Origin: G963692885 sp964658655
GTDB taxonomy: Bacteria; Acidobacteriota; Terriglobia; Terriglobales; Acidobacteriaceae
DNA length: 64,000 nt
Direction: 5' to 3'
Assembly (NCBI GenBank): GCA_964658655.1
Contig: CAZZZL010000014.1
Span: 19,910 to 83,909, forward strand
The first letter of the stretch is position 1. Every line of letters starts with the position of its first letter. A model generated the notes under the pieces. The model searched no databases. It worked only from the letters and a program-made list of their open reading frames with translations, and was not told where the DNA came from. Positions 62,266-64,000 of this stretch are shown piece by piece. Position numbers and translations under genes: made by a program.

Positions 62266-62649
62266 ATGGGCGGTCAGAAGTTATCGAAGCTCGAGTTCCA
62301 GATCATGGACGCGCTATGGGCACACGGCGAGCTTTCCATTCGTGAGATACAGGAGGCATTTCCGGCGAAGCGCCGGCCGGCCTACACGACCGTCCAGACC
62401 ACTGTTTACCGGTTGGAAACGAAGAAGGCTGTGCGTCGGACGGGCAAGGTCGGCAATTTTCATATATTCGCTGCGCTGCTTTCCAGGGATGCGGCGCAAC
62501 GCACACTGATCGACGATCTGCTTGCAGTCTTCGGCGGCCGTTCGCAGCCATTGATCGCACACCTGGTGGAGTCAGGAAAACTGACCATGGCGGATGTGAA
62601 AGAAGCCGAGGCTATCGTGCAGAAACTGGCAAAGAAGGATAAGCCATGA
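62266..62649 (+). CDS. BlaI/MecI-family transcriptional repressor
   Basis: 127 residues from ATG 62266, which has a near-perfect AGGAGG site 4 bp upstream. The winged-helix domain has KLSKLEFQIMDALWAHGELS, IREIQEAFPAKRRPAYTTVQ and TTVYRLETKKAVRRTGKVGN; the C-terminal dimer helix ends LVESGKLTMADVKEAEAIVQ. BlaI-type repressors are cleaved or released when the partner M56 membrane peptidase senses a signal such as a beta-lactam. The stop overlaps the M56 gene start (ATGA, 62646-62649). Confidence 0.93.
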   Translation: MGGQKLSKLEFQIMDALWAHGELSIREIQEAFPAKRRPAYTTVQTTVYRLETKKAVRRTGKVGNFHIFAALLSRDAAQRTLIDDLLAVFGGRSQPLIAHLVESGKLTMADVKEAEAIVQKLAKKDKP

Positions 62650-64000
62650 CGATGCTGCCGGTGCCGGCATTCGCGAAAGATGCACTGCCGCCGATGGTCA
62701 ACCATCTCTGGCAGTCGACGCTTTACCTGCTGTGCGCGGGCATCGTTGCGGCCACCTTAAAAAAACAACAGGCGTGGATACGTTATGCTGTCTGGCTGAG
62801 CGCGGCGGCCAAGTTTCTCATCCCTTTCTCTGCGTTTCTCGGCCTGGGTAAATGGCTGGCGCATTTTTACGGGGCACCGCAGCACCAGGCCGCTTTCGTC
62901 ACTGCCGCGCAATTCGTGGGGCGGCAATTTATACCTGCGGATAACGTGGGCACCCACCAGGTATCCGGTCTTTCATCGTGGCTTCCCGCGATTGTTTGCG
63001 TAGTGTGGATGATCGGCTCTGTCGTCGTCTTGTTCCATTACTGGCGCCGCTGGAGTCAGGTGCGTTTCGCGATGACGCAGGGCGTGCCCGTGCCCGAAGG
63101 CCGCGAGGTGGTTGCGTTGAGCATCGCACTACAGTCAGCGGCGGTACGTCGCCCGGTTCGCCTGCTCTTATGCCCAGGCACCCTGGAACCCGGGATCGTC
63201 GGCATTCACAGGCCATCGCTTCTGTGGCCGGACGGCATTTCCGGGCAGTTGGACGATGGACAACTCGAAGCGATCATGTTGCATGAAGCGTGGCACGTGC
63301 GGCGTTATGACAACCTTACCTCGCTGTTGCAAATGCTGGTCGAAGTTATCTTCTGGCTTCATCCGCTGGTGTGGTGGCTTGGCAACCGCCTCATCAGCGA
63401 ACGCGAGCGTGCCTGCGATGAGGCCGTAGTCCAGTGCGGCAGCGATCCGCGGGTCTATGCCGAGAGCATTTTGAGAGCTTCGAAGTTTTGCCTCGAGTCG
63501 CCGCTGTCCTGCGTGTCCGGGGTTACCGGTTCTGATCTCAAGCAAAGGATGGTGCGCATTATGACGTACAAGGGGAAGCTCAACCTAAGCTTCGGCAGCA
63601 AAGTGTTTCTGTTAACGCTTGGATTTGCAGTGATCGCTGCGCCGGTGCTGGCCGGCGTGTTCAGCAACCGTCCTGTGCTGGCAGCAGCGGATGCGGTGGT
63701 CCAGTCAGGCATTGCGCCTCTGGAGACGTCGACGATCCGGCCGAGCCATGCGACCGAGACGACGAACCCTGGGTTGAAATTCCATAATGGCGATCTGACC
63801 TACTCCAATGTCACCGTCAGGCAGCTGATCTTGTATGCATACGATCTGAAGGACTATCAACTGAGGAATGCACCGGCCTGGACTGGCACAGAACGCTATG
63901 ATGTCGCCGCTACCTGGCAGCCGTCAGAGAAAGCGGTCGCGTCCGATGTTGCTGCGCCACCGCCGCCTGTGCCGAACGCAGATTGCTCAGATCGGTGTCC
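62646..64000 (+). CDS. BlaR1-like M56 metallopeptidase fused to a TIGR03435-type domain (partial)
   Basis: The frame is open to the window edge, so at least 451 residues are seen. N-terminal helices (LPPMVNHLWQSTLYLLCAGI, YAVWLSAAAKFLIPFSAFLG) lead to the zincin motif HEAWH (about 213-217) and VIFWLHPLVWWLGNRLISER, then ERACDEAVVQ with the third ligand region. A further helix (VFLLTLGFAVIAAPVLAGVF, about 319-338) is followed by a periplasmic domain beginning SGIAPLETSTIRPSHATETT with YSNVTVRQLILYAYDLKDYQ, as in TIGR03435 Acidobacteria proteins. That domain replaces the usual penicillin-binding sensor of BlaR1. Co-translated with the repressor. Confidence 0.9.
   Translation, partial: MTMLPVPAFAKDALPPMVNHLWQSTLYLLCAGIVAATLKKQQAWIRYAVWLSAAAKFLIPFSAFLGLGKWLAHFYGAPQHQAAFVTAAQFVGRQFIPADNVGTHQVSGLSSWLPAIVCVVWMIGSVVVLFHYWRRWSQVRFAMTQGVPVPEGREVVALSIALQSAAVRRPVRLLLCPGTLEPGIVGIHRPSLLWPDGISGQLDDGQLEAIMLHEAWHVRRYDNLTSLLQMLVEVIFWLHPLVWWLGNRLISERERACDEAVVQCGSDPRVYAESILRASKFCLESPLSCVSGVTGSDLKQRMVRIMTYKGKLNLSFGSKVFLLTLGFAVIAAPVLAGVFSNRPVLAAADAVVQSGIAPLETSTIRPSHATETTNPGLKFHNGDLTYSNVTVRQLILYAYDLKDYQLRNAPAWTGTERYDVAATWQPSEKAVASDVAAPPPPVPNADCSDRC

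Noticed and set aside
1..64000. tRNA, rRNA, tmRNA or riboswitch genes
   Set aside because: I scanned the intergenic regions by eye for tRNA arms and common riboswitch cores and saw none; a covariance-model search would be decisive.

Overview
The window comes from a GC-rich chromosome, most probably a member of the Acidobacteriaceae (phylum Acidobacteriota). The evidence is a BlaR1/M56 peptidase fused to a TIGR03435-type domain at the right edge, TIGR02999-type sigma factor plus kinase pairs, MdtABC-like efflux genes with TTG/ATGA coupling, a GtaA-like DUF4965 enzyme, several small secreted families I associate with this group, and dispersed repeats of the 'SSRPERS' type. No rRNA, tRNA or CRISPR array was seen.

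Layout. 1-2.8 kb is a decayed accessory stretch: a gene tail, a broken membrane gene, a multiply frameshifted IS110-family transposase, an orphan membrane gene and a repeat-filled 700-bp gap. 2.8-8.6 kb (minus strand) holds zapA with a coiled-coil zapB-like partner, then pheS-pheT coupled to a polytopic membrane gene. 8.8-10.9 kb is an ECF sigma / anti-sigma / secretin-like exported protein operon. 10.9-11.8 kb is rpmI-rplT (minus), separated from infC, which lies at 54 kb. 11.9-17.1 kb is metabolic and housekeeping: a VOC protein, aldehyde dehydrogenase plus DUF779, a MOSC protein, lipA and frr. 17.4-37.2 kb is a 20-kb block with two MdtABC-like RND efflux operons facing each other; the second one also carries an OprM-type channel, a 90-aa protein and a Tat-exported GH2 glycosidase. 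37.5-45.2 kb has a DUF4965 enzyme, a beta-propeller protein, a dicarboxylate-type symporter, thrC and a PQQ-type sugar dehydrogenase. 45.2-54.8 kb has pncB, uppP, two uncharacterised genes, an ECF sigma / Ser-Thr kinase pair, an EAL protein, a GNAT enzyme and infC. 54.9-64 kb has mtaB, a response regulator, a zinc-ribbon protein, rpsU, a gamma carbonic anhydrase, an amidohydrolase coupled to a membrane-bound spermidine-synthase-like protein, and a BlaI/M56 pair that runs off the window.

Themes. Many operons use 4-bp ATGA or TTGA overlaps. Several housekeeping genes have TATACT-type -10 boxes, and uppP, lipA and thrC have -10-like boxes so close to the ATG that leaderless transcripts are likely. 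The most notable points are a dispersed repeat translated in frame inside pheT, a PheT without its usual tRNA-binding OB domain, an AUC start codon for infC, a 200-nt spacer with long-range complementarity between rpmI and rplT, and independent Ser/Thr/Gly-rich inserts at the same place in both MdtB-like pumps. I did not find a clear novel defence or secretion system. The best candidates for undescribed biology are the repeat-in-pheT and the sigma/anti-sigma/secretin-like operon.
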